From Metabacillus rhizolycopersici (lineage in GTDB: Bacteria > Bacillota > Bacilli > Bacillales > Bacillaceae): a stretch of 64,000 nucleotides of DNA. A program made the position numbers and the translations under genes. Position 1 is the first letter of the stretch; every line of letters starts with the position of its first letter. A model generated the notes under the pieces. That model ran no database searches, was not told where the DNA came from, and was given only the letters and a program-made list of their open reading frames with translations. This document shows, piece after piece, positions 56,262 to 64,000 of this stretch. The stretch covers positions 3,434 to 67,433 of the forward strand of contig NZ_JAIQUM010000021.1 of assembly GCF_020075705.1 (NCBI RefSeq), given 5' to 3'.

Positions 56262-56284
56262 TCTATTTAAAATATAAATCATCC

Positions 56285-56298
56285 TGAAAACGCTGTCA
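56285..56298. promoter_or_regulatory. cre site (CcpA) before the lac/gal operon
   Basis: TGAAAACGCTGTCA fits the catabolite-responsive element TGNAANCGNTNNCA at all fixed positions. It overlaps the last codon of the regulator gene and lies about 25 bp upstream of the candidate -35, so CcpA could repress the operon when glucose is present. Confidence 0.62.
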
Positions 56299-57297
56299 AT
56301 GTTTTTTTACAGATTCTCTTTCTATTAATCTACCTTCACTTTCAATCTTTGTCTCAATTTTCATTTCGTTGTGAAGCTGGTCTAATAACTGTTGAACAAG
56401 CATTTTACCAATTTCCCTTTTGGGAATATCGATGGTTGTCAATGTTGGTGTTACTATTTTAGCTAATTCAATATTATCAACACCAATGACTGATATGTCA
56501 TCTGGAACCTTTTTTCCACTTTCAATAATTGCCCTCATAGCTCCTGCTGCTAACAGATCATTTGTCGCTGCAACAGCCGTAAATGATTGTCCATTTTCTA
56601 GTAAAGACTTTATCTCATCATATCCCGTCGTTAATTTATCTTGATACATCGCGATAAATTTTTTGTAATACTCTTTAACTGGTAAATGATGCGCATCCAT
56701 TGCAAGTTTATATCCCTCATATCTAGGATTTCCATAAGCATTCTCAAAATAATGACCTAAAAAGACAATCTCCTTATGCCCTTTTTCTATTAAATGCTCT
56801 ACTGAATTTGTCATTACCTTTATTAAATCAACAAAGACATGCGGAGTCTTGATTTCTTCTTGACGGTCCCAATAGACAGATAATGGCTTTTTTTGCACAC
56901 CACTGTTAAGCTTGATTACATTACCTATTTCATACGGAGCAAGTAAAATGATTCCATCATAAGGTCCTTCTAATACTTGCTTCAAATAATTCAATCTTTC
57001 CTTCGTAATATTATATAGCGATAAAGAATATCCTTTCTCTAGTGCTGCTTCCTCAATCCCAACAAACATTTCCGAAAAAAACGAATTCGTAATAGATGGT
57101 GTTAAACACGCAATTTGTTTATACGATTTCATCCGTAAATTTCGTGCGGCTTGATTAGGTATATAATTCAGTTCTGCAATTGCTGATTCTACTCTTTCTC
57201 TAGCTTCTGTCGTCACATATCCATTATTATTAATGACACGCGACACTGTTGATGGTGAAACACCCGCTTTTTGTGCAACCTCTTTTCTTGTAACCAT
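56296..57297 (-). CDS. LacI-family repressor of the galactoside operon
   Basis: 333 residues. N-terminal HTH (about 1-55): VTRKEVAQKAGVSPSTVSRV and the hinge NYIPNQAARNLR near 45-56. The periplasmic-binding-protein-like effector domain has SFFSEMFVGIEEAALEKGYS near 75-94 and ISVIGVDNIELAKIVTPTLT near 263-282. It most likely binds the two TGTGGTCACGTGACCACA palindromes just downstream of its own gene, and lets go when it binds a galactoside. GAAAGGAG lies 5 nt before the ATG. The 183-base gap upstream holds a hairpin at 57430. Confidence 0.92.
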   Translation of the reverse strand: MVTRKEVAQKAGVSPSTVSRVINNNGYVTTEARERVESAIAELNYIPNQAARNLRMKSYKQIACLTPSITNSFFSEMFVGIEEAALEKGYSLSLYNITKERLNYLKQVLEGPYDGIILLAPYEIGNVIKLNSGVQKKPLSVYWDRQEEIKTPHVFVDLIKVMTNSVEHLIEKGHKEIVFLGHYFENAYGNPRYEGYKLAMDAHHLPVKEYYKKFIAMYQDKLTTGYDEIKSLLENGQSFTAVAATNDLLAAGAMRAIIESGKKVPDDISVIGVDNIELAKIVTPTLTTIDIPKREIGKMLVQQLLDQLHNEMKIETKIESEGRLIERESVKKH

Positions 57298-57429
57298 TTG
57301 TTCTCCTTTCTCCTCATACAGTCCAAAATACTTTTTACAGTGGATGTTGATTTATCGAACTTACCTTTATAAGTAATACTATACAATACTATTGATTTGA
57401 TATGTATAAAAAAGGAGATTTTCTGTGAT

Positions 57430-57475
57430 AAGGGACTGTCCCCTACCGCTTTAAAGTGGTAGGGAACAGTCCCTT
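57430..57475. terminator. GGGACTGTCCC-type hairpin after melA
   Basis: AAGGGACTGT (57430-57439) pairs with ACAGTCCCTT (57466-57475) and an inner CCCTACC/GGTAGGG stem continues it. No T-run follows on either strand, so it is a weak terminator or a dispersed palindromic repeat. It lies 6 bases past the melA stop. Confidence 0.6.
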
Positions 57476-57480
57476 AAATA

Positions 57481-58809
57481 CTATTTCACATAATCGAAAG
57501 ATCCATTAGTTGAAAACTGTGGCAACCAGTTTCCATGTGCTTCAATTAATTCGTCACACATAGAAATAATATCGTCCATCGATAACTCCGCACTTGTATG
57601 TGGGTCAAGCATTGCTGCTTGGTATACATGCTCTCGTTTTCCTGAGATCGCTGCTTCGATTGTTAATAATTGTGTATTAATATTTGTTCTGTTCAGTGCA
57701 GCTAGTTGCTCTGGTAGATCACCAATGTAGGTTGGCATAATTCCATTGCGATCGACCACACAAGGTACTTCAACAACTGCTTTTTCTGGGAGATTGCTAA
57801 TCAAACGCCCTGTATTTAGCACATTTCCGCCAAATTTGAATGGCACATTCGTTTCCATCGCTTCAATAATTCTTGAACCATACTCATGTGAACGAGTATG
57901 CGTAAGCTGACTGTTGTTCACCATTTCTTCCCGCATTGACACCCATTCCTCAATTTGAGACACACAACGACGTGGGTATTCATCAAGCGGAATATTGAAC
58001 TTTTCTATTAGCTCAGGATATCTGCTCTTAATAAAATATGGATGGTACTCTGCATTATGCTCAGATGACTCTGTGATATAGTATCCGAACTTGTCCATTA
58101 ATTCGTAGCGAACCATATCCTCATGCTTTGATTGTTGTCTTTCCTTGGCACGACGCTTGATTTCTGGATATAAATCCTTGCCATCACGTTTTACCTCAAG
58201 CAACCAGGCCATATGGTTAATACCAGCGATTTTTTCTTCAATTCCTTCATGGTCCATCCCTAAGTCCTTAAACAGGTGCTCTGTACAAACCTGAACACTA
58301 TGACATAATCCAATTGTTTTCACATTTGTGTAGCGCAGCATTGCCCCTGTTAAAGCGGCCATCGGATTTGTATAATTTAAGAAAAGGGCATCTGGACAAA
58401 CCTCTTCAATATCCTTGGCAAAATCTAACATAACAGGAATTGTCCGAAGCGCTCTGAAAATCCCACCAATACCAGTCGTATCGGCAATTGTTTGCTGTAA
58501 ACCATATTTTTTAGGAATCTCAAAGTCTATCACTGTACTAGGCTTATACCCACCTACTTGGATTGCATTAATAACATATTTCGCTCCACGTAAAGCATCT
58601 TTTCGATCAGAGTATGATTTGATCGTTACATTACTATTGTAGTTTTCCTTTAAGTTATTCAACATATTTTCTGAGTCTTTTAGACGCTGCTCATCAATAT
58701 CGAAAAGGGCAAATTCAAATCCTGCTAATGCTGGTACAAACAAACAATCTCCTAGGACATTTTTTGTGAAAATCGTACTTCCTGCTCCAATAAAAGTAAT
58801 TTTAGACAT
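57481..58809 (-). CDS. melA: Alpha-galactosidase, GH4 (NAD+ and Mn2+ dependent)
   Basis: 442 residues, GH4 length. N-terminal NAD site ITFIGAGSTIFTKNVLGD near 4-21, FALFDID near 33-39, NAIQVGGY near 79-86, LNYTNPMAALTG near 146-157, the metal-binding Cys in GLCHSVQ near 171-177 and the His in GINHMAWL near 197-204. The NYTNPM and CHSVQ forms point to MelA alpha-galactosidases rather than 6-phospho-glycosidases. It cuts melibiose- or raffinose-type sugars through an oxidation-elimination route. Last gene of its operon, 34 nt after the permease. Confidence 0.93.
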   Translation of the reverse strand: MSKITFIGAGSTIFTKNVLGDCLFVPALAGFEFALFDIDEQRLKDSENMLNNLKENYNSNVTIKSYSDRKDALRGAKYVINAIQVGGYKPSTVIDFEIPKKYGLQQTIADTTGIGGIFRALRTIPVMLDFAKDIEEVCPDALFLNYTNPMAALTGAMLRYTNVKTIGLCHSVQVCTEHLFKDLGMDHEGIEEKIAGINHMAWLLEVKRDGKDLYPEIKRRAKERQQSKHEDMVRYELMDKFGYYITESSEHNAEYHPYFIKSRYPELIEKFNIPLDEYPRRCVSQIEEWVSMREEMVNNSQLTHTRSHEYGSRIIEAMETNVPFKFGGNVLNTGRLISNLPEKAVVEVPCVVDRNGIMPTYIGDLPEQLAALNRTNINTQLLTIEAAISGKREHVYQAAMLDPHTSAELSMDDIISMCDELIEAHGNWLPQFSTNGSFDYVK

Positions 58810-58843
58810 ATTTCATCTTCCTTCCTTATAACTTTTTATTTTT

Positions 58844-59674
58844 TTACCCTTTCACTGAACCCGCGGATAAACCTGCGATGAAGTATTTTTGTAAGAATAA
58901 GAATAAAATGGTCATTGGTAACATCGACATTAAGGCCGCAGCAGCTACTAAGTTAAGATTATTTTGATTTGAACCAAAGAAATTGGCTAATGAAACGGTT
59001 AATGTATGCATCGAACTATCTTGTAAGAAGAAGATCGCAAACTGGTAATCATTCCAAATGTACACACAAGATATAATAAGAATCGATGCAGTTATTGGTT
59101 TTAACAAAGGAAATACAATTCGGAAAAAAATTCCTAACGTACTAGCCCCATCAATCTTTGCAGCCTCTTCTAATTCCTTTGGTATCGTCGAACGGATGAA
59201 GCCTGCATATAAAAAGATCGTTAACGGCATAAATGCTGCAACATTATTTAAAATTGCCACCTCATACGTATTCATCATGCCAAAATCAACGACCAAATTG
59301 TACAATGGCACTAACGCAGTCAATGGTGGAATAATCATGATGGCTATAAATAAGAAGTAAAAAAACTTATTTAATTTTGTTTGACGACGCGCCAGTGGGT
59401 AGGCTGACATTGATCCAAACACAATCAATAATACGGCTGAAAACAGTGTGATAGTTGCCGTATTAAAAAACGAATTCCCTAAGTTTGCAAGTTCCCACGC
59501 CTCGGAAAAGTTTTGGAAATTCAATTGATCTGGAAAAACCCATTTTGAACTAAAATCACCTTTCGCTTTTAAAGAAGTCGTAATTAAAATATAGAAAGGA
59601 ATAATATGAACGAACGTAATGAGAATAGCTAACCCTGTTAACAATCGTTTCCTTTTCTTATCTATGTATGTCAT
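58844..59674 (-). CDS. msmG: Alpha-galactoside ABC importer permease, MsmG/MalG type
   Basis: 276 residues, six membrane helices (first about 10-30, last about 245-265). EAA loop EEAAKIDGASTLGIFFRIVF near 172-191. The C-terminus KYFIAGLSAGSVKG resembles the lac importer subunit, but overall the two differ clearly. The start overlaps the preceding permease stop by 1 nt. It forms the channel with the MsmF-type protein for melibiose/raffinose-type sugars, as judged from the melA gene downstream. Confidence 0.92.
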   Translation of the reverse strand: MTYIDKKRKRLLTGLAILITFVHIIPFYILITTSLKAKGDFSSKWVFPDQLNFQNFSEAWELANLGNSFFNTATITLFSAVLLIVFGSMSAYPLARRQTKLNKFFYFLFIAIMIIPPLTALVPLYNLVVDFGMMNTYEVAILNNVAAFMPLTIFLYAGFIRSTIPKELEEAAKIDGASTLGIFFRIVFPLLKPITASILIISCVYIWNDYQFAIFFLQDSSMHTLTVSLANFFGSNQNNLNLVAAAALMSMLPMTILFLFLQKYFIAGLSAGSVKG

Positions 59675-60600
59675 TATGCTTCAATCTCCTTCCGTCTAAA
59701 GTAAACGAGGGCAGCTAAGCTTAAAATAAGGATGATTACAGCCATGAAAACACCTTGAGTTGCTGCATAACCAGCATCCTGTCTTTTAAAATAAAGATCA
59801 TACATAAACGTTGACATCGATTGAGAGGCATTTCCAGGTCCTCCACCAGTTAATGCAATAATCACATCAAATAATTTCAAACCACCGATAATATTTAGCA
59901 CTACATTAATCGTGATCGATGGCATTAATAAAGGTAGTGTAATATTTTTAAACTGCTGAAGTGCAGATGCACCATCAATTTGAGCTGCTTCATAAAAATC
60001 TTTTGAGATACTTTGTAACCCAGCTAAATAAATAATCATGGCAACACCCACATATTGATACGTGTTGACAAACACAATGATCCACGTATTCATTTCAGGA
60101 CTTGCTAACATGTTCATTTTTTCTAATCCAAAGAAAAGCAATACGTCATTAAGTGCTCCACCTTGAAAGGCAAAGAAGAAATACCAAATATACCCCATGA
60201 TTAACGGACTAATAATTACTGGAAGGTAAATCACCGTTCGAGTAATCGCCTTCATTCTAATGCTTTGATTTAACAGTATCGCGTAAAGTAAGCCAATAAT
60301 ATTTTGTAAAACCGTGCTTCCGACTCCATAAAGTAATGTATTTTTCACAACAAGCCATGTTGTTGGATCTGTAAACATTCGCTTGTATTGGTCTAAGCCT
60401 ACCCAATCATAACTTTGCGAAAATCCATTCCAATTCGTAAAAGATAATTGAATCCCATTAATGAATGGATATAGAATAAACAGAAACACGATGACAAAGC
60501 TGGGCATGTACATCCACCAAAGAGAAGATTGCTTTTTCTCTTTTCGCTTCGGCGCTTTCTTGGCAACCGCTATCTTTCTACTGGTTACTAGTTCGCTCAT
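59674..60600 (-). CDS. msmF: Alpha-galactoside ABC importer permease, MsmF/MalF type
   Basis: 308 residues. A basic N-terminus ([17 protein letters not shown]) precedes six membrane helices (first about 28-50, last about 276-298). EAA loop [20 protein letters not shown] near 200-219; [19 protein letters not shown] near 247-265 is the conserved family segment. GAGGAG lies about 8 nt before the ATG. Follows the binding-protein gene by 94 nt. Confidence 0.92.
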   Translation of the reverse strand: MSELVTSRKIAVAKKAPKRKEKKQSSLWWMYMPSFVIVFLFILYPFINGIQLSFTNWNGFSQSYDWVGLDQYKRMFTDPTTWLVVKNTLLYGVGSTVLQNIIGLLYAILLNQSIRMKAITRTVIYLPVIISPLIMGYIWYFFFAFQGGALNDVLLFFGLEKMNMLASPEMNTWIIVFVNTYQYVGVAMIIYLAGLQSISKDFYEAAQIDGASALQQFKNITLPLLMPSITINVVLNIIGGLKLFDVIIALTGGGPGNASQSMSTFMYDLYFKRQDAGYAATQGVFMAVIILILSLAALVYFRRKEIEA

Positions 60601-60694
60601 AATATCAACTCCTCATTTAGACGTAGAGCTTTATAGTGAATAAGGGGAGAGCCATTTATGCGCCCCTTATCCATTTACTAGGATCTACACGAAG

Positions 60695-61957
60695 CTACTG
60701 ATTTCTTAATCGTTCATACTCTTCGCCCATTTTTTTTGATAACTGTTCAGGAGTTAAGCTACCTGAAAGCAATTCTTGACCGGAAGTCCCCATAACATCC
60801 CACATTCCACTTGGTAGATAAACACGATCAAAGTAAGGTTGAACAGCAGTATCCTCAAATTCTTTATAGAAAACAGAGAAATAGTTTTCCGCTTCTACAT
60901 TCGTTAAAGCATCTGGTGCAGATGTGCCTTCTGCAATTGTTTTAACGTTTTCTGGTTGAGCAAAAAAGTCAAGTAAACGTCTTGCTTCATCAGGATGCTC
61001 TGTGTCTTTCCAAACAGCTAATGTATGACGCTCTCCACCAATCCAGCTCGGCTTATCACCTTCATGTATCGCCGGCACAGGCATTGTACCTATTTTCACA
61101 TCTGGGTTTAATTCTGTAGCATCAGGACCAAGTGATCCTGCAACGAACGTGAAAGCAATCTTATTTTGTGCAATTAACTCAGTTGCTTGTTGTAATTGCG
61201 CTGTTAAAACATCTTCATTTAACAACCCTTTGTCTTGAATTTCCTTCATTTTAGTAGCAAGTAGTGTGTAATTCTTCCAGTCAAATGTTCCATTTACTAA
61301 TTGATCTCCATAGCTATTCTCGGCATCAGTAATTAGTAATGGAGTCGCAAGCTCGTCAAAAATTTGTGCAATGGCAGATTTATCACTACCTGGAATCCAT
61401 AGTGGTACAACTTCTCCGTTGCTTTTTTCTTTAACTGTTTCTAACGCTTTCATAAATTCATCAAGTGTTGACGGTGGTTCAATACCATACTCTTTTAACA
61501 CCTCAACATTATAGCTAATACCATCTTTTGCTTGGTTTAATGGAAATGCGTACACTTTCCCATCTTCATCTTTAATAATTGGATTTAACGCAGGATCAAG
61601 ATTCTGTACCCAATCCATATCCTTTAAATCAGCGACATATTCACCATATCGAAGCTGTGACCAGCCATGTGTATCAAATAAATCCGGCATATCATTTGCT
61701 GCCATCTTTACGCGAAGCATATCTTCATAATCTCCAGGTGAATTTACTTCAACATCAATTTCAGGATTTGCTTCTTCAAATTTTGCTATAACACTTTCAA
61801 ATGCCTTCTTTTCGCCTTCGTTATTCATTGATGAGAAAAGAGATAATGTTACTTTATCGTCATCTCCAGCAGCCTTATTTGATGCACTGTTTGAGCAACC
61901 TGAAACAATCAAACTGAAAGCGATTACAATAAAGGACATATTCATAAGCTTTTTCAT
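60695..61957 (-). CDS. msmE: Alpha-galactoside ABC importer, lipoprotein binding protein
   Basis: 420 residues. Lipoprotein signal with lipobox IVSGC, Cys21, then a Ser/Asn/Ala linker. Family 1 solute-binding protein: FEEANPEIDVEVNSPGDYED near 47-66, PDLFDTHGWSQLRYGEYVAD near 76-95, YAFPLNQAKDGISYNVEVLK near 116-135. It feeds the MsmF/MsmG permeases. AGGGGAG precedes the ATG. A 356-base leader separates it from the regulator gene and carries a tiny ORF and an inverted repeat. Confidence 0.93.
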   Translation of the reverse strand: MKKLMNMSFIVIAFSLIVSGCSNSASNKAAGDDDKVTLSLFSSMNNEGEKKAFESVIAKFEEANPEIDVEVNSPGDYEDMLRVKMAANDMPDLFDTHGWSQLRYGEYVADLKDMDWVQNLDPALNPIIKDEDGKVYAFPLNQAKDGISYNVEVLKEYGIEPPSTLDEFMKALETVKEKSNGEVVPLWIPGSDKSAIAQIFDELATPLLITDAENSYGDQLVNGTFDWKNYTLLATKMKEIQDKGLLNEDVLTAQLQQATELIAQNKIAFTFVAGSLGPDATELNPDVKIGTMPVPAIHEGDKPSWIGGERHTLAVWKDTEHPDEARRLLDFFAQPENVKTIAEGTSAPDALTNVEAENYFSVFYKEFEDTAVQPYFDRVYLPSGMWDVMGTSGQELLSGSLTPEQLSKKMGEEYERLRNQ

Positions 61958-62099
61958 GTATTTTTCTCCCCTATTTTCTTAGTGAAATAAATGCCTCTTC
62001 CTGCGATTAGAACATGTTGTAAGATACACCTTATTTTTTGCTATAACATTAAAGTTAACATATAATATAAATCTAGCTATTTCTCTTACAGAGAATGGT

Positions 62100-62186
62100 A
62101 GAGATTGAAAAGTCTCATGAAAGATAGTAAATAAATATCTATTCTGCAAAATGGATCTCTATCTACTTCTATGACTTTTCATCTCT
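62100..62186 (-). promoter_or_regulatory. Inverted repeat in the msmE leader
   Basis: Arms AGAGATTGAAAAGTCTCAT (62100-62118) and ATGACTTTTCATCTCT (62171-62186) pair over 16 positions (6+8+2) with small bulges; an inner AGATAG/CTATCT pair lies between. No T-run follows. The upstream arm on the mRNA overlaps the last codons of the tiny ORF at 62169-62237. Confidence 0.5.
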
Positions 62187-62237
62187 TTCTTTATGCGTAC
62201 AACCTGCCCCCTTAATGTCCCTATGTAAACAAATCAT
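62169..62237 (-). CDS. Putative 22-residue leader peptide
   Basis: ATG at 62237 with AGGAGAA directly upstream, and further upstream AAGGAGGTGAT (62250-62263 region), an 11-base match to the 16S rRNA 3' end. It encodes MICLHRDIKGAGCTHKERDE and two more residues (KS), then TAG. Two Cys, two His and many charged residues give it no resemblance to a signal peptide or toxin. It lies between the regulator and msmE genes. It may be a regulatory ORF; real translation is unproven. Confidence 0.35.
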   Translation of the reverse strand: MICLHRDIKGAGCTHKERDEKS

Positions 62238-62313
62238 TTCTCCTAGTTCATCACCTCCTTAAAAGTGAAGCATTTGCCACAATCATGTTCGAAACATATA
62301 TGATGATGGACAC

Positions 62314-63393
<1,080 letters not shown>

Positions 63394-63453
63394 TCAATAT
63401 AATTACCTTATTTTCACTAAATATTTACCTCTTATCCATAGAATAACAAAATT

Positions 63454-63467
63454 TTTAAACGCTTTCA
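63454..63467. promoter_or_regulatory. Candidate cre site upstream of msmR
   Basis: TTTAAACGCTTTCA matches TGNAANCGNTNNCA except T for G at position 2. It lies 94 bases before the msmR start. CcpA control of an alpha-galactoside operon would be expected. Confidence 0.45.
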
Positions 63468-63608
63468 ATCTATTTTTTGAATATTATAAATTTTTAATTC
63501 GCATGAATATTCTACTTCCATGGACTTTTCCATCATTTTCTTTTCATAAAACTCATTTTCGACATTTACTAAAGTAGGATTCAACCACATAAATCGCTCA
63601 AGATCCCC

Positions 63609-63631
63609 ACTAAATATTTAGTAAATATTTA
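63609..63631. promoter_or_regulatory. Double operator upstream of msmR
   Basis: A perfect palindrome ACTAAATATTTAGT (63609-63622) runs into a second TAAATATTTA core (63622-63631), cores 11 bp apart. Most likely a binding site of MsmR or of a regulator of the PepSY side. Confidence 0.55.
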
Positions 63632-63703
63632 GTAATCAATTTTAATTTGTACACTTTTTGGAAAATAGAAAATTATTTAGTTCCGAAGAGAAAACGAGAA
63701 CTT

Positions 63704-63744
63704 AAAAAAGGAAATGCTGATACTAATATCGGCATTTCCTTTTC
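63704..63744 (-). terminator. Terminator after the PepSY gene
   Basis: GGAAATGCTGAT pairs with ATCGGCATTTCC (one G-U pair), followed on the minus strand by TTTTTT; a T-run on the plus strand also allows use in that direction. Confidence 0.88.
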
Positions 63745-63806
63745 GTTTCCACACTATTGTTTTCTTTTCACTTAATTATGCACCTTGGATCTTTTAAGCT
63801 TGTCAA

Positions 63807-64000
63807 CTATTCGTCATCATTTTCCAATTCAACAACTTTTCCACTATTAGCATCAATTGTTATATCTGCCTCACCATTTGAAGTCTTAAGCTCCATCTCA
63901 TATTCATATCTACCATCATCTTCGTCTAACTCGATTTCAACAACTTCACCCGTGATGTTCTTTTTCGCAATTGCGATTGCTTCTTTTTCAGAAATCAATG
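63807..64000 (-). CDS. PepSY-domain protein, 5' part cut by window edge
   Basis: At least 64 codons are open to the window edge; a TTG at 63998 is possible as a start, but the frame continues past it and the sequence begins in the middle of a PepSY domain (ISEKEAIAIAKKNITGEVVE, then YEYEMELKTSNGEADITIDA and NSGKVVELENDDE). PepSY domains are usually extracellular, in lipoproteins or peptidase inhibitors. The signal peptide and any first repeat would lie outside the window. The acidic end is typical. Its own terminator lies 63 bases further on. Confidence 0.75.
   Translation of the reverse strand, partial: LISEKEAIAIAKKNITGEVVEIELDEDDGRYEYEMELKTSNGEADITIDANSGKVVELENDDE

Noticed and set aside
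57430..57475. The GGGACTGTCCC hairpin as a standard terminator
   Set aside because: There is no T-run on either strand; kept as a weak terminator or dispersed palindrome only.
61978..61995. TTAGTGAAATAA near the msmE start as a proven MsmR operator
   Set aside because: It matches only one half of the TAAATATTTA dyads upstream of msmR; too weak to list as a site.

Overview
The window is chromosomal DNA of a low-GC, flagellated, competence-type member of the Bacillaceae. The left end keeps the order known from Bacillus subtilis (yviE, flgL, flgK, flgN, flgM, yvyF, comFC, comFB, comFA, degV, degU, degS, yvyE, tagU, tagO, mnaA). The genus cannot be named from the sequence alone. No rRNA, tRNA, transposase, phage gene or CRISPR array was seen. 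Most genes lie on the minus strand. Layout: (1) 1-5.5 kb, the end of the flagellar operon with a SigD-type promoter before flgM, then the comF DNA-uptake operon, which is headed by a small Myb/SANT-like protein. (2) 7.4-10.6 kb, degV and the DegS-DegU two-component system. (3) 10.9-14.2 kb, yvyE-tagU on the plus strand facing tagO. (4) 14.3-36.3 kb, a cell-surface glycan region. It holds six glycosyltransferases, MnaA plus a UDP-ManNAc dehydrogenase, a TagGH-type polysaccharide exporter, a methyltransferase with a coiled coil, GtaB (GalU) plus a UDP-glucose dehydrogenase, a cell-wall-binding lytic transglycosylase-like protein, an SGNH hydrolase and a NERD protein. (5) 36.5-44.5 kb, a 1,400-residue leucine-rich-repeat wall protein with an LPNTA sorting signal, a second LCP ligase, small membrane proteins and a PHP phosphatase. 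(6) 44.8-57.3 kb, a galactoside operon: LacI regulator, ABC importer, GH2 beta-galactosidase, galM, galK, galE, galT. (7) 57.5-63.4 kb, an alpha-galactoside operon: LacI regulator, ABC importer, GH4 MelA. A truncated PepSY protein closes the window. How the genes work together: MnaA and the dehydrogenase at 21.3 kb would make UDP-ManNAc and UDP-ManNAcA; GtaB and Ugd would make UDP-glucose and UDP-glucuronate. TagO would start a lipid-linked chain, the glycosyltransferases would extend it, the exporter would flip it, and the two LCP proteins would attach it to peptidoglycan. The two sugar operons take up galactosides and feed the Leloir pathway. Both importers lack an ATPase gene, so they must borrow one encoded elsewhere. 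The most unusual content lies between genes. A same-oriented repeat family (called R1 here) has about ten copies in 64 kb. Its central stem changes sequence but keeps pairing, and one subfamily ends in a perfect DnaA box. A second structured repeat (R2) has two copies. Three arrays of a TTATTGTC motif are phased at 20-21 bp, two of them flanking the NERD gene as direct repeats. A 52-bp tandem repeat lies between degV and degU. The leader of the alpha-galactoside operon carries a tiny ORF behind a near-maximal Shine-Dalgarno sequence, overlapping one arm of a long inverted repeat. All calls come from reading the sequence; no database search was run.
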